Below, piece after piece: positions 1-11,375 of a stretch of DNA of 64,000 bases. The notes under the pieces are model-generated. The model did no database searches. It saw nothing but the letters and a program-made list of their open reading frames with translations, and was not told where the DNA came from. A program made the translations under genes and the position numbers. This DNA is from Lyophyllum atratum (lineage: Eukaryota; Basidiomycota; Agaricomycetes; Agaricales; Lyophyllaceae), in the NCBI GenBank assembly GCA_014905825.1, contig JACGCN010000009.1, positions 1,732,021 to 1,796,020 of the forward strand, written 5' to 3'. Position 1 is the stretch's first letter; every line of letters begins with the position of its first letter.

Positions 1-2815
1 CCAATGGGGCGTTCGAACCAGTCGAACGTTCTGTGCTTTTTTAGCCCTCCTTCCATCCGTCAACCTGGTGCAACTACTAAAATTGGCTGCGAAAGACAGT
101 ATCAACGGCGTGGACGCAGATGGATAAGTTGAAGATGAAAATGCCACTCACCGACTTTGACACGACCAACGACATCAAGTAGGATGTTGTCTGACTTCAC
201 ATCACGGTGTATGAAGTTAAAACTGTGTAGGTAATTCAACCCCTTGCAAGTCTATTCTGTATGTTCAGCATGCCATTCCCCTCCTGGCTCTATCAGGGAG
301 CAAAGGGCAACATACCTCAAAACAGATCCTCGAGATCTGGTCCTCCTCAAGAATATTGTTCTCGATCACATCCCTCAATGTAGCGCCATCCAGGTATTCT
401 GTGACGATCCACACCGTGTTGCTCTTTACGAGATATGACCCGACGAAATCCACGATGTTCGCATGTTGCAACTCCTTCATCGCCAGAATTTCTCTCAGAA
501 CCAAATCCTTGTGTAGCCCTTGTGACAGATCCACCTCTTTGATTATTACCTTCTTTCCTGTCACCAACATTTTAGCGACATATACATCTCCAGGGTGCCT
601 AAGAATGGAATCATCATGATCAGTAACCAGTCTAACAGGAGCGACCGGAAGAAAGAGAAAAGCACTCAAGCTCACCCCTTTCCGGTTTTCTTGATCTTTG
701 TATAGATGGGTTCTGGATCGTCATCTGATACAACCCGCCGTAGGTTCTCCATTATCTGCACATCGGTCATCGCACTGATATTAAGTATTTCCTTCTGCTT
801 CATCTGGAAATACGCCTTCTTCTCCCGCACGCTCGGCTGGTATGCATACGGAGAACTTGCAGCCCCGTCTGCGGTGCCTACAATGGGTTGGAGAGCGGGC
901 ATAGATCCAGAGGAGCTACGGATATGGGGTAGGAGCTCGCTGTGTGAAGTCGGCACCTGCAACTCCTCCCGCTCCCCTTCCCGTTCTGGTGTCAGCTCCC
1001 CTTCGTTATCCCGTTCCATCCTCCCCTGAGGTCGTTCATCTTGTTGTAATGGAGATGGGTCTGCCACCGGTGTTGGGACATACTTCTTCTGCGACAATGC
1101 GCCAGGGCCGTCACCGTGATTTTGGATGTCAGATGTCGAGACTGGTATAGATACACGGGGTGAACCTGATGAACTGCTGTCTTGCGACCTTGAGGTGAAA
1201 CGCTTCACCCCCCGATGAAAGTCTTGCGACCCTGAGGTGAAACGCGCACGACTGTTGGTGGGTTTGAAATTGCTTGAGAGCACCGATCCAGAGACAGCAT
1301 CATCATTGTCGACTTCTAGCGTTGCCTTCTTTTGTACCTTTGATTTTTCTCTCGCATTTGGGCGGAGAAGAAGGATCTCTAAACGGGACGTAGTAACCAC
1401 ATCCATGGGCTCGCTCATTCTCTCCCGGAACACAGCGGGAGGAAGGACACTGCTAGACATGCTGGATCTTCGTTCCTGCTGTCGTTCGGGCAATAATCGC
1501 TGGATGACTTGATCAACAGAGGGCCGCTCTAACGGATCCTCCCTCCAGCAATCTTCCATGAGAGCCCATATCCCCTGCGTCAACCCCCATTCCCGCCAAC
1601 ATGGACTCGAGTCGCCGGGCCGGGCCGGTCGCGTACCAGATTTGACCTTGAATATAATAGTGGCGTCCCTCGGAACGTTGGCGTAAGGCACGACACCTGT
1701 AAAGATCTTGACTTGATTGAGTGTAAAGATCGCACCCGGTTTTTTGACTATGATTACCTCGTAGAAAACGCAAGCCAAAGCGTACACGTCACTTGCGACC
1801 GTATTGGGTACGACTTCGTCGGTTTCCATGTCAAACAGCTCCGGCGCCTGCCATCGGACTGAGCCTCCTTGCGAGGCAACTGACGAATGAGACGTCCACG
1901 CAATTATGTCTGCGTCGGACACTGAGGATATCCCAAAATCCGCTAGACGCGCTCTCCCTTCATCATCGATGAGGATGTTTGGCTATCAGGGTAATCCTTC
2001 AGCGCAACAAGGTTCGAGTTGGAAAACTGGGCACATACCCCTTTGAGGTCTCCATGGATTATTGCATTGCTATGTAGATACGACAACCCCTGAGCAACAT
2101 CGATGGCCTAGATTTTAGATATGAGCGCAGTAGAAAGGATCGAAGTAAATGACGAGACTCGCCAGTGGGAGACGAGCTGCTTCAGGTCTACTTTTCAGAT
2201 ACTTCGTAATATCACCCGCCTCCATCCAAGGCGACACGATGCAGATACGAGTCTGGAGGCGATATAGCCCGTATACCGGGAGCGTGTTTGGATGTGACAA
2301 CTGGCCCCAGAGTATAGCTTCCTTGGAAAATCTCTGCGACAAATGTCAAAGCGGAAGTTAGATCAGGTGATTGAAGGAGATCGACGAACTTACTTTCAAG
2401 ATGTGCTCCACCTGGTCGCGTTCGTATACCCGTATGGCTTTTATACACACATCTTGGCCGTAAAGCGTCCCTTTGTAGATATCTGCGAAACCTCCGGCAG
2501 TAACAGGAAATTGGTCTCCGCGTACAACGTCCTTCAGTTCGTAACACACAGGGTAAAGGCTCGATCCTGCTGAGAGTCTTTGAGTGGCTACGATGAGCTT
2601 GCGTCGAAACATGGGGTCCAATTCTGACACGTCGAGAACCTGTGATATATATGAATAAGACAATATCGGTAAGCGTCAACGCAGCTTACCCATTGAAAGG
2701 AATCTAAGAGGTTTTGCGCTGATGAACCACGACAGCCGAGCAAACGCCGATAGAGGACGCGATCGAGGAACACTTCTTCAAGTCTGACGATCAGGGCTGA
2801 GACCATGGGGTCCAT
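1..2815 (-). CDS. Two-domain protein kinase (TKL + PAK/STE20-like), 3' end outside window
   Basis: Probable signalling kinase with two kinase domains in one chain. Exons read: 2815-2690, 2639-2394, 2333-2154, 2107-2039, 1982-1758, 1706-676, 598-316, 251-152, 86-<1; all join in frame. Domain 1 (TKL type) has glycine loop TAGGFADIYKG, lysine in DVCIKAI, HGDLKGPN catalytic loop (HGD instead of HRD, usual in mushroom TKL kinases), intact DFG and a RWQAPE motif. A polar linker of about 250 residues follows. Domain 2 resembles PAK: glycine loop GKGHPGDVYVAK, lysine in KVIIKEVD and HRDVKSDN are intact, but the DFG position reads ANFS, so the metal-binding Asp is Asn. The last visible residues align with the PAK activation segment (VRTPHW versus VGTPYW). 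The start is the ATG at 2815; upstream exons cannot be excluded. The 51-nt intron 1757-1707 has no stop and keeps frame if retained. Confidence 0.8.
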
Positions 2816-4457
2816 AGGCACTTCCGGGCTAGCAAAGCGCTATATAGTGAGTACAGCTCCATCATGCTTTGGTTCTGGGACGCACATCGCACTGGCACCA
2901 TCATCTCTCATCGCATCCACGACTTAGAAGGTAACCACGTAGCAGACAAGCCAGCACAGATTAAACGTAGGGATGGAGTAGGAAGTCTAGTGTCGGGAGT
3001 AGAGTGGTTGATAGTCAACCTCAAGTTGCCACAAGTCTCTGTCACATACGACAGCATAGTACACAGCTTTGAATCTGATCTCTTCCCACGTCACTGATAA
3101 CCAGGGAGATAAGATAGGGCGAAAGTCTGGACATCCCATCATGTTCAGAACAGCCACATCTCCAGAAGCTTGCGTAGGCAATCGACAATTCCGAGCGCAA
3201 TGTAGTACACAGCTTTGATCTCTTCCCGCGTCACTGATAACCAGGGAGACAAGATAGGGCGAAAGTCTGGACATCCCATCATGTTCAAAACAGCGATATA
3301 TCCAGAAGCTTGCGTAGGCAACTGACCATCCTGAGCGCGATGCCACGGCTCCATGGCTTTCCATAAGCAGCGTAAAGGAGTCAGGCACAAAAAGACACTT
3401 GGCGAGACACTGCTCAACGCTGGCATATAAAGATTCGACGCGTGTCCTGAGGGCGAACATTTATCAGCGGCCGAATCGCGGGGTAAAGGGGAAGAACGCA
3501 TACTTGTTCGCCCAGCGTTGAGATACAACGCTCGTCCCACCCTACCTCGCGATACGGTGACGTGAGCAAGAGGAATAGAGCAATGCTGTACGTGCGACTG
3601 CGGTCTTGAGAGACCACATACATGCTCCTCTCTCACTGCTGTAACTGCAGGACGACCGCTGCATTGTTGTCGGGCCAGGTGCCACGAAGTTTGGAAGCTA
3701 CCATCACCGTCACCGATGAAGATAAATTGTGGCTGGACCGCCGGCTAGATGTTGAGCGTCAAATCGCATAGAAGAGCAGACCTGCAGCTGTCAGGGTCCA
3801 CCGTATAGATGCTTGAGGCCCATGATCAACACAAAGGTCGTGGCTTGAGTTTGAGGCCATTCGTTGGTCTGGTGTTCAAGTTGGCAAGAAGATGATGATC
3901 GTGATCGAGGCTCCCACGTGTGGCTGACGGCTGCCTCTGATCGAGTTCCTGTCCCCGACGAAACGACTCCGCGAATACTAAGAATCTGGTAGCTGCCGCA
4001 CCACGGACTGTCAATACACGTTACAGGAAATAAAACATTGATTGGGGGTATCTCTACAAGCAGGGATGATCATATCTTGTGTGCGCTCTCAGCGGAATTA
4101 GATCTACTATACACGAACAGTGGAGGAAAGGTGAAACACGGAATGGAAGTCAAAAAGTCGTCCTCCAAGACCGAAATACAGGGGGCGGCACCGTGGGTAA
4201 ATCAAACGATCAGCGGACGGGGTGGGGGGGTGGGAGGGGTAGGGGTAGGGAGGCTCAGGTCAAGTCAAGTACGGGGGCAAGGCTCGTGTCCACGATAATG
4301 GAGGAAGCGGAAAAGGAAACCAAAGGAAGCTCGAAAGCCAAACACGCTCACGAGAACCCATCAACATCAACGCCGGAGGCAGGAAGTAGGAAGCAGGAAG
4401 CAAGTGGGGGGTGTGGTCGAGGGCTGGGGCTGGCTGGACATCAAAGACGCACCACCC
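2816..4457. other. Region without a confident gene
   Basis: On the minus strand, 2990-3640 carries open frames of 70-160 codons that look partly coding (PTQASGYIAVLNMMGC and a near copy), but no start, domain or consistent exon set could be established. They may be the eroded 5' part of a kinase paralogue or an unidentified small gene. Between 3640 and 4457 I see only short frames and no recognisable motif; this part holds the 3' flank of ATG4. Confidence 0.4.
3057..3340. repeat. Tandem duplication, about 146-bp period, 2 copies
   Basis: The stretch 3057-3202 (beginning tagtacacagcttt) is repeated at 3203-3340 with few substitutions. The second copy lacks the 9-bp segment gaatctgat present near the start of the first. 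Both copies include the same 60-base core around ccagggaga and tccagaagcttgcgtaggca. It sits in possible minus-strand coding sequence, so it may be an exon duplication. Confidence 0.85.
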
Positions 4458-7400
4458 TCACTCATCCGTCAAAATGCCCTTGACGCCCCCACTCTGCGTC
4501 CTTCCCCCATCTCTCGCCCGCGCAGTATGCATCCGCTTGCCCGCCCCCTTGCCCGACGAATTCCGGCTCCGCTGCTCCTGCTGCGTCGGCGACGTCTCAT
4601 CAGCCGAGCGCTGCGACATCGGGAACGGGAAGTGTTCCTGCTGCTGCTGCTGCTGTTGGTGGTGGTGGTGCTGACGCGTATGGGGTGGTGCTGGTATCTT
4701 CACTAACGGGACTGGCACGGGCACCTCCCCCTTCCTGCCCTTCCTGCTCCTCCCAGTTTTCGCCTTCCCATTCGACCCTCTGACCTCGGTGGCAGCAGGA
4801 GGCGACGGGGAACGCGCGGGTGCATACGGCCCACCAGGAGTCGGAGTGGGGATAGACGGGTCCACCCAATCGTCCTCGATATCCCCCTCCTCGAACATCT
4901 CACGCCCATCCTGCTCCTCCACCTTCTTGCCATGCGAAACCGGCGTGTCAATGTGGAAACGTGCATTCGGCAGCGGCGTGATAGGGTCCACAGGATCCTC
5001 CTCCGTATCCACCTCCTCACTCCTCCCCCTCCTCCCCTTCCCCCCACTCCCGCTCCCACTCCCACTAGCACTCGCACTAGAAGTCGAAACCGACCTCGTG
5101 TCATAAAACTCTTCTCCCTCCTCCTCCGCTTCCCCTTCCCCATCCTCCTCATCCCCCCCATCCTCCTCCTCCTCCACACCCACACCCTCCCCCTCGTCCA
5201 CCCCGAAATCCATATCCAAATCATCCGGCTCCGAGATCGACTCCAGCCCCACACTCTCCCCCTCCTCCCCGTCCCAATCCCCGCCCCCCCCGCCCCCACC
5301 CCACACCGGCGGCTCGTCCTGCACCGAAAACACCACGCGCGGCAGCCCCGCGACGCGTTTGCGGAGATCGACCCAGTCCGCCTCGTCCTTGCACAGGAAC
5401 CCAATAAGCATGCTCGGGTCGAGCCCGCTAAGCGGCATCTTGCGCACGCGCTCGCAGTGGAAGGTCTTCAGCTCGGCGGCGGAGTACGCTGTGACGTAAT
5501 GTTCCTGAAGGGGGTCGAGGCCCGAGGAGGAAGAGTGGGAGGGATACGTGAGGTCGCGGAGATCCAGCGGGTCGGAAGGCGAGGGCGAGTGGGAGTGAAT
5601 CGGGCTGTGACTCTGGCTCGCAGAGGCAGACCTGAAGCGTGTATGCTGCTGCTGCTTGACAGACGGCGGCGGCGACCGCGAGGCGCGCGGGTTATAATTA
5701 TACGTATACCCGTGGTTATTGCTACCGAGCCCCGACCCCTCCGACTCCGACCCCGTCGAGAACTCCTTCTGCAGCGGCGACGGCGACATCGGCGCGTGGT
5801 ACGAGAACGTCGAGGAGCCCGTGCGGACAGACGACGGCGAGGTCGGTGGTGGACGATGTCTATCCCTATCCGACTCCGGCGTCGTCTCCCTATAGCCTTG
5901 CCGCGCAGGCACCGGCGGAGCAGGGCGCAGCGGCACAGCCGGCCGTGCATGATGCGGGTCCAGATAAAACAGGTTATCAGCCTGCGACCCCACGAAATAG
6001 TACGACGAGCTCGGTCGTCCGCCCGCGATGCCCACCGATTGCGGGAACGTGTATAGCAGCTGCCAAGGCACCCACAATTAACGTTATACTTTAGAGTAGA
6101 AGGCGGGCCATACCTTGATAGTCTCATAATAAATAGGATTAACCCCTTCTAACCCTAACCTAACCCCGATCAACAACAACACCGGCCTATCCCCCCATGC
6201 CGAGGACAGAGCCTTCGTATGTCTCTTGGGTGAGCGGACGCTGGATGCGCCAGTATGCGAGGCAGTAAATACGTCCGTCTGAAAGAGCACGCCGTCCGTG
6301 GCGACAGAGACGCCAAGCCCAGCTTCGGGAAAGGCGTTGACGAGTGTTCTGACGAACGCAAATCCGGTCAACGATGCTGGTTAGACGGAAGCAAGACAAC
6401 GCACTTGATAGCCCCTGCAGCCGTACTGGGCCCAAACCACTGCCCCACATCCTTCCCCAGCTCCTTCCCCGCCAACGCCATCCTATGCACACTAAACGGC
6501 GCCTCCGGCGACGGCGTGTCGAAGAACCACGTCAAAATCTGCACGTAGGTCGCATAGTCCGCCGTATGCAGCGGTTGCGGTGGTCTTCTCCAATCTATAC
6601 CGCAAAAAAAGAACACATGGAATCAGCTACGCGTTCTCCCCGAACGAAAATAAAAGGATAGCAAGAGAAGAAGAACGAATCCCACCTCTTCCAAGATGCA
6701 AATGCACCAACGCACTAGCCAACATACTCTGCCCCGTCCTCAACATACACCCCCACCCCGAATCACTCGTCCACCCCTTCTCCCCTCCCCCAACCCACCC
6801 CCACGGCCTCGCCCTCACCGTCGTCGGACTCCCCACCCCTCCTGCCCCCCCTCCTGCCCCTGCCCCTCCATCGCTAGGAGGCTCCCCGGAGAGATCCGCG
6901 AGCCTTCCATCCCGTATGGGCGTAAACTGCGCCCGATACGTCAACCACACCCTACTCGTAAAATCCGCATAAAACACCGGCGGCCAATGCGCCGCCGGAT
7001 TCTGATTCTGCTGCTTCTCCGTCTCCAGCTGCGACGACGTGGACGCGGACGAGCGTATCGAGCTTGCCCTGCTCGACTGGGACTGGTTCTGAGACTGGGA
7101 TTGGGGAGGGGGCGGCGGTTCGTACCCGGGATGCCGTACCCCCATAATCCAAATCGGCTCCGCACACCTATCCGGCATCGAATCGCTATCCATAAGATAC
7201 CGCATCGCCTTATCCAAATGCCCCTTCCCATGCTTCGCCGCCGTCAACAGCGCCGACGCCCCCCCTCCCTTCCCCTTCGGCGAGCCCATGGACCCGTGGG
7301 ACTGGGAAAGCAGCGCGGGGAGGGAGAGGTCCGTGGAGGACGTGCTGAAGGTGTGGGAGAACCACCCGGAGAGGCGCGTGGGGAGGTCGCCTATGCGCGA

Positions 7401-7874
7401 GGAGGAGGTGGAGTGCGAGGGGGAGTAGAGCCCGGAGGAGGAGGAGGAGAGGTGGTTTGGGGAGTGGGAGGGGGTGCTGAGGGGGCGTTCGGAGCGCGTG
7501 CGGGGGCGGGGGGAGGACACGGACGCGGATATGGGCTCGACGATGACGGGGGGCTCGTCCACGGTACTTGGTACTTCGTTTTCCTGTGGTGGTGCGGGGG
7601 GTGGGGACGGTGAAGGCACGTCCGTGGATCGTCGGCCTTTCTCGTCCTTGTCCTTGTCCTTGTCTTTATCCCGCATCACAAGGAACTTACTCGACTTGCG
7701 CGGTTTAGACGCCGGAGACGACACATCCGAGGACGCGGAGCTGCCGAAGCTGCTTGTGCTCGCGGTGGCGGGCGCGGAGGGGTCGGTGGTGGTGATGGAT
7801 TTGGACCGGTCGCGCGCACTCCCCTTCTGGAGGAATTTTGGAAGTTTGGAGGGGGTGGGGGATTGACGGGACAT
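4458..7874 (-). CDS. ATG4: Cysteine protease ATG4 (peptidase C54)
   Basis: Cytosolic protease of autophagy that cleaves the C-terminal tail of Atg8 to expose its glycine and later removes it from lipid. Four coding exons, 7874-6686, 6594-6405, 6348-6114 and 6059-4458, join in frame to 1071 residues. Family signatures: catalytic Cys in [12 protein letters not shown] (about residue 380), HLGRDWR across intron 1, the stretch [32 protein letters not shown], the block NPIYYETIK before intron 3, [18 protein letters not shown] after it, and the Asp/His pair in FYLDPHH. The protein is about twice the yeast length because of a Ser/Pro-rich N-terminal extension with a (DK)n run and a roughly 300-residue acidic, Ser-rich C-terminal tail. 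The start is the first ATG after a 5'-UTR intron; the frame open upstream has no ATG. Confidence 0.95.
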
Positions 7875-7908
7875 GTGTGATTGTGATTTTGGTATGGCGG
7901 AATCGGAA

Positions 7909-7963
7909 CTGGGAAGACGTTGCTGGGTTAGTAGGGATAGATGCGGGGATGGGAGGGGCTTAC
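7909..7963 (-). other. Intron in the 5' untranslated region of ATG4
   Basis: On the minus strand the donor GTAAGC at 7963 is followed by a textbook branch site TACTAAC and the acceptor TTCCCAG ending at 7909, 35 bases before the ATG4 start codon. The upstream exon (around 7964-8000) has no in-frame ATG, so it is read here as an untranslated leader exon. Confidence 0.7.
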
Positions 7964-10900
7964 CTCGGTGATGATGCGTAGGCAAGAATCGTGAAGCTGG
8001 AGGATAAGGGGTTCAGTTAGAAGGTGAACGTGCATGGGAGCTGTCAAGAGGACGACACTAGGCTGGGGCGTGTTCGGACGTACCTCAAGGGTTCAAGGGT
8101 TCAACGTGACGTGTCGTGCACCAGCGGCTACCTGTAGTTCCGACGAGATGTTGTATATGGAGGGTCTGAGAGTCGACACCGTTAGCATCAGAGTTTACAG
8201 GAGACGGAGTATGTGGAGAGAAGGGAATCGCGCGGAGCCTGGTGGTCAGGCTTCGCTATGGCAGAAAGGCGCCCCCCATCTGAAGGTGCGGTCAATCGGA
8301 TGAGGATGGCACTTTGCCAAAGACAGCAGCTGGAACAAGGGTGCTGCGGCGCCCGCGACGCCTGCGCGAGGAATCCTCCCCGTGATTGAGAGAGTTTGAA
8401 CAGAGTTGGAACGCACCTTGAGTTAGAACCCGCAACCTCTCCAACTTCAAAAAAGACTCGAGTGTGTGTGACGTGATGCCACGGATGGGGGATTTTGCTA
8501 TCCTTGAGATGTTTGACCTGACGAAGCGGTATCAGTATCGATGTAAACTACATTGAGACAACGGGGGACAACGGCAAGGCTATTGCGCCAACTATCAACA
8601 TGACGAGCCGCACGACGCCAGTCCATCAGGATGGCGCCCTGCCCAAGATAAACCTTGGGGCGGGCACCCATAGAACGCGTTTCCGATAGAGAGAACCGAA
8701 CGTCGTCTCATACATCGTGCCTGCGACCCATGAAACGTCGCCCGCAGGCCAACGCGTGCCCCAACGTCCACAGTACCACACGCCCAAAAACAGCACACAC
8801 CTCGGAGATACGGCGAGCCCCAACGTATAAATGAAACGGATCGGCTTGCGTGTGTGCTTCTGACCCAGATGATCTTGTTATCGTCCAAATGTATGACCTA
8901 AGGATCGGGGGCATTAGTATCGGGGGTCATCTCGACACCTGACGACGACGAGGACAGCTGCGACTGCGACAAGGGGCGCTGGCTTCGAGGCAGAGGGGGA
9001 CGTGTGTGTGGTGGAGGGAGGAGCGACGTGTACACACCTATCGTTACACGGAACACCAAAAATTGTGAAAATAATCCTTCCTCTAATCCTCGTGTTCCAG
9101 TCCACCTTCCGGCTTCAAAATGCCCTGGTTTAGCCTATACACCCCCCACGTAAGCCCCGGGAAGCCGTTGAAAAGGAAGATGGCTTGCCTACCTACAACA
9201 AGCCACGGGGGAGAAAAAATACTGATTCTGGCGTACAAGAAATGACTCTGACTCTTCTGCTCTGCGATCCACACGTTGCGCTCAAATCGAGGCAAGGAGA
9301 GGAGGAGAAGGAGAGATGGGAAGGAGGAGTGGGGGTGAGAGGAGGAGTGGAACGTCGGTGTCGCTGTGAGACCCGTGTTTGGATCTCAGCCATGTTTATC
9401 GGTCACGCTTCTTGCCTTCCTGCCACAACCACCGGCTACAATTTGGACTTGCTCTCTGCCCTCAGTCTTGTTAAGAATGAGTATGAATGGTTATAAGACG
9501 CCCACTGGCTACAATTGGAGGCTCCACTGTGATTCTACACCGAAATTAATTTCGGGAATGCCCATGGTTTCTTGGAATGTCATCAAGTGTCCCTATGTAA
9601 GCCACGTTGGCTCTGGTCATTTAACCCTTAGCGAAATCTCACCAGCTTTCCGGTGTGCAGGCAGGACAGCATGTATTTCAACGTGTCCATCTGGGTAGAC
9701 CCCCAGCCGGCCGGCCGCGTTCTGCACTCCATCATAGGTCCTCACGCCTTGTCCTATTCTGAATGCTGATGCGATTATTCAGAGCACGGGTACTTCCACC
9801 TCACCTCTACCCTCTCCATCGACTAACCCACCCTCATGAAGTCAATTTATCCTTCGGCGGACCAAACCCATCACTGTCAACGTTGACGTCAACATCAACC
9901 GCGCCCAAGCTTCACCGCATCGGACCCGACCTCACTACTTGCGCATGAGCTTCTGCGAGAGACTGGGGTTGCCAGTGCAATCGAGGTGCGTTTGTCTTCG
10001 TTCCCCTTCATCTCGAGGAGCGGTGGCTCACGCATGCTTCCCATAGACTGCTCCTGAACAGCTACTACGACGTTCTGCTCACGACTGTCGGTACTTCGCC
10101 GCAGCCACTCCCGGCCGTGTAGGATAGGGGGGCTTTTGAATGACGTTGGGCAGTGGCTAGGGCGGCTAGTGTGACCACGTACCACGTATGTCCATCTTCC
10201 TTTTGCAAAGTTCAGTGGCTTATACAAACATCTCCCAGGGCTCTTCTGAACAACGGTCGTGAAGTCAGGCATCAGCTCAGCCGTACAACCCGCCTTCCCA
10301 GTCCGAGCAGTGGTACGTTTCCTACCCTCCATCAACAGTTATCGCCCATCCAGTGGGCCCAAAGAGCCAGGTTCAGGAGTAGGGTGACCGCGACAGAGGG
10401 AACCAGTTTGCAACTGCGACCAGGTAAGCTTCCTCCCTTTTTCCTCCAACGATCAGCAACTCATCGAATATCCTCTTAGGAGGCTTGTCGACACCTCACT
10501 ACGGATCTATATGTGGGCTGGCATGTCTACCGCCGCTTGAGCCTAGAATTTACATGGCAAGATGAAGAGCGCCTCTTTCCCCGACCGTCTGCTCGCACGC
10601 TGCTAGCTGAAGAGGAGGTATTCGGCTGTTGTCAGGCTGCTATTGTGACCAACCACGTACGTCTTCCCTTCTCCCTCAAAGATCAGTTGCTCATCCAACG
10701 ACGTCTTAGGACACTCGTCAGTAGGAGACGCGACCGTACGCGTCTGGGACACATGTGCCGCGTCCTCCCAATGGTAGTGGCGATGGGCGGGCCTAAACAT
10801 GTATGTCGTTCACTTCCTTCGCTCTATCATCCCTGATTGGTTTACCTTACATATCAAGGATCTATAATTCTGTTCGAAGTCTACTGCGTTTATTCCCTAG

Positions 10901-11375
10901 TCGTTGTTTACCTGTTCTTGGCCTCTTGCAAGCGTCTTGCCCAGCTTTGAATCTAATCGTGTTATGTTAATCCCACCCGGCATGATACCTGCGATCTCCC
11001 ACCGACACGGGGCTGAGTTCTGGCACAAGTAGAAGGCTAGGGCTGGAGCGCGGAAGGTTAGAGTTATGGTGGATTAACGGCTATGCAGGGCCGCCATGAA
11101 GCGGAGGAGCAGAAGAGGTCGAGGGGGCCGGGCATCGAAGGATGAATTGATCGACTGGTCAGTATACCTCCATACGGTACAAAGCCTTGGCTCACTCTCG
11201 ATTCGATAGGTTGAGTGTTGGATATAGCACAAGCTAGGAACGGGGCGGATACTCCGGACTAAGCGTCTTCAAGAACACGATGCTCATTATGTCTCCTTGG
11301 ACCCTTCGGCGTGCATCATGCGTACTACGTACAGAAGTTCCCTCCATATTATCGCTGTTCTCACCCACCTAGTTT
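7964..11375. other. Region without a confident gene
   Basis: Contains the ATG4 promoter side, then minus-strand open pieces at 8590-8910 and 9080-9390 that could be exons of an unidentified protein (for example IFLFNGFPGLTWGVYRL near 9150), but no family was recognised. From about 10,150 to 10,800 there are WD40-like remnants, described separately. No RNA gene was seen. Confidence 0.4.
10430..10800 (+). pseudogene. Degenerate WD40-repeat remnant
   Basis: The plus strand at about 10,720-10,770 encodes GDATVRVWDTCAA, a good match to the end of a WD40 blade (G.DxTVRVWD). About 200 bases earlier, a diverged copy of the same DNA (gatcagcaactcatcgaata compared with gatcagttgctcatccaacg) precedes a weaker blade-like end, RIYMWAGMSTA. 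Both are preceded by T/C-rich intron-like spacers. No continuous frame links them, so this looks like the eroded tail of a WD40 protein. Family assignment rests on one clear motif only. Confidence 0.35.

Noticed and set aside
4932..6056. 374-codon plus-strand frame opposite the ATG4 tail
   Set aside because: Low-complexity Arg/Pro-rich translation antisense to the acidic Ser-rich ATG4 tail; no gene signals.
6135..6168. Telomere-like CCCTAA/TAACCC repeats (interstitial telomere)
   Set aside because: The stretch lies inside ATG4 exon 3 and encodes the conserved [16 protein letters not shown] segment; the resemblance is chance codon use.
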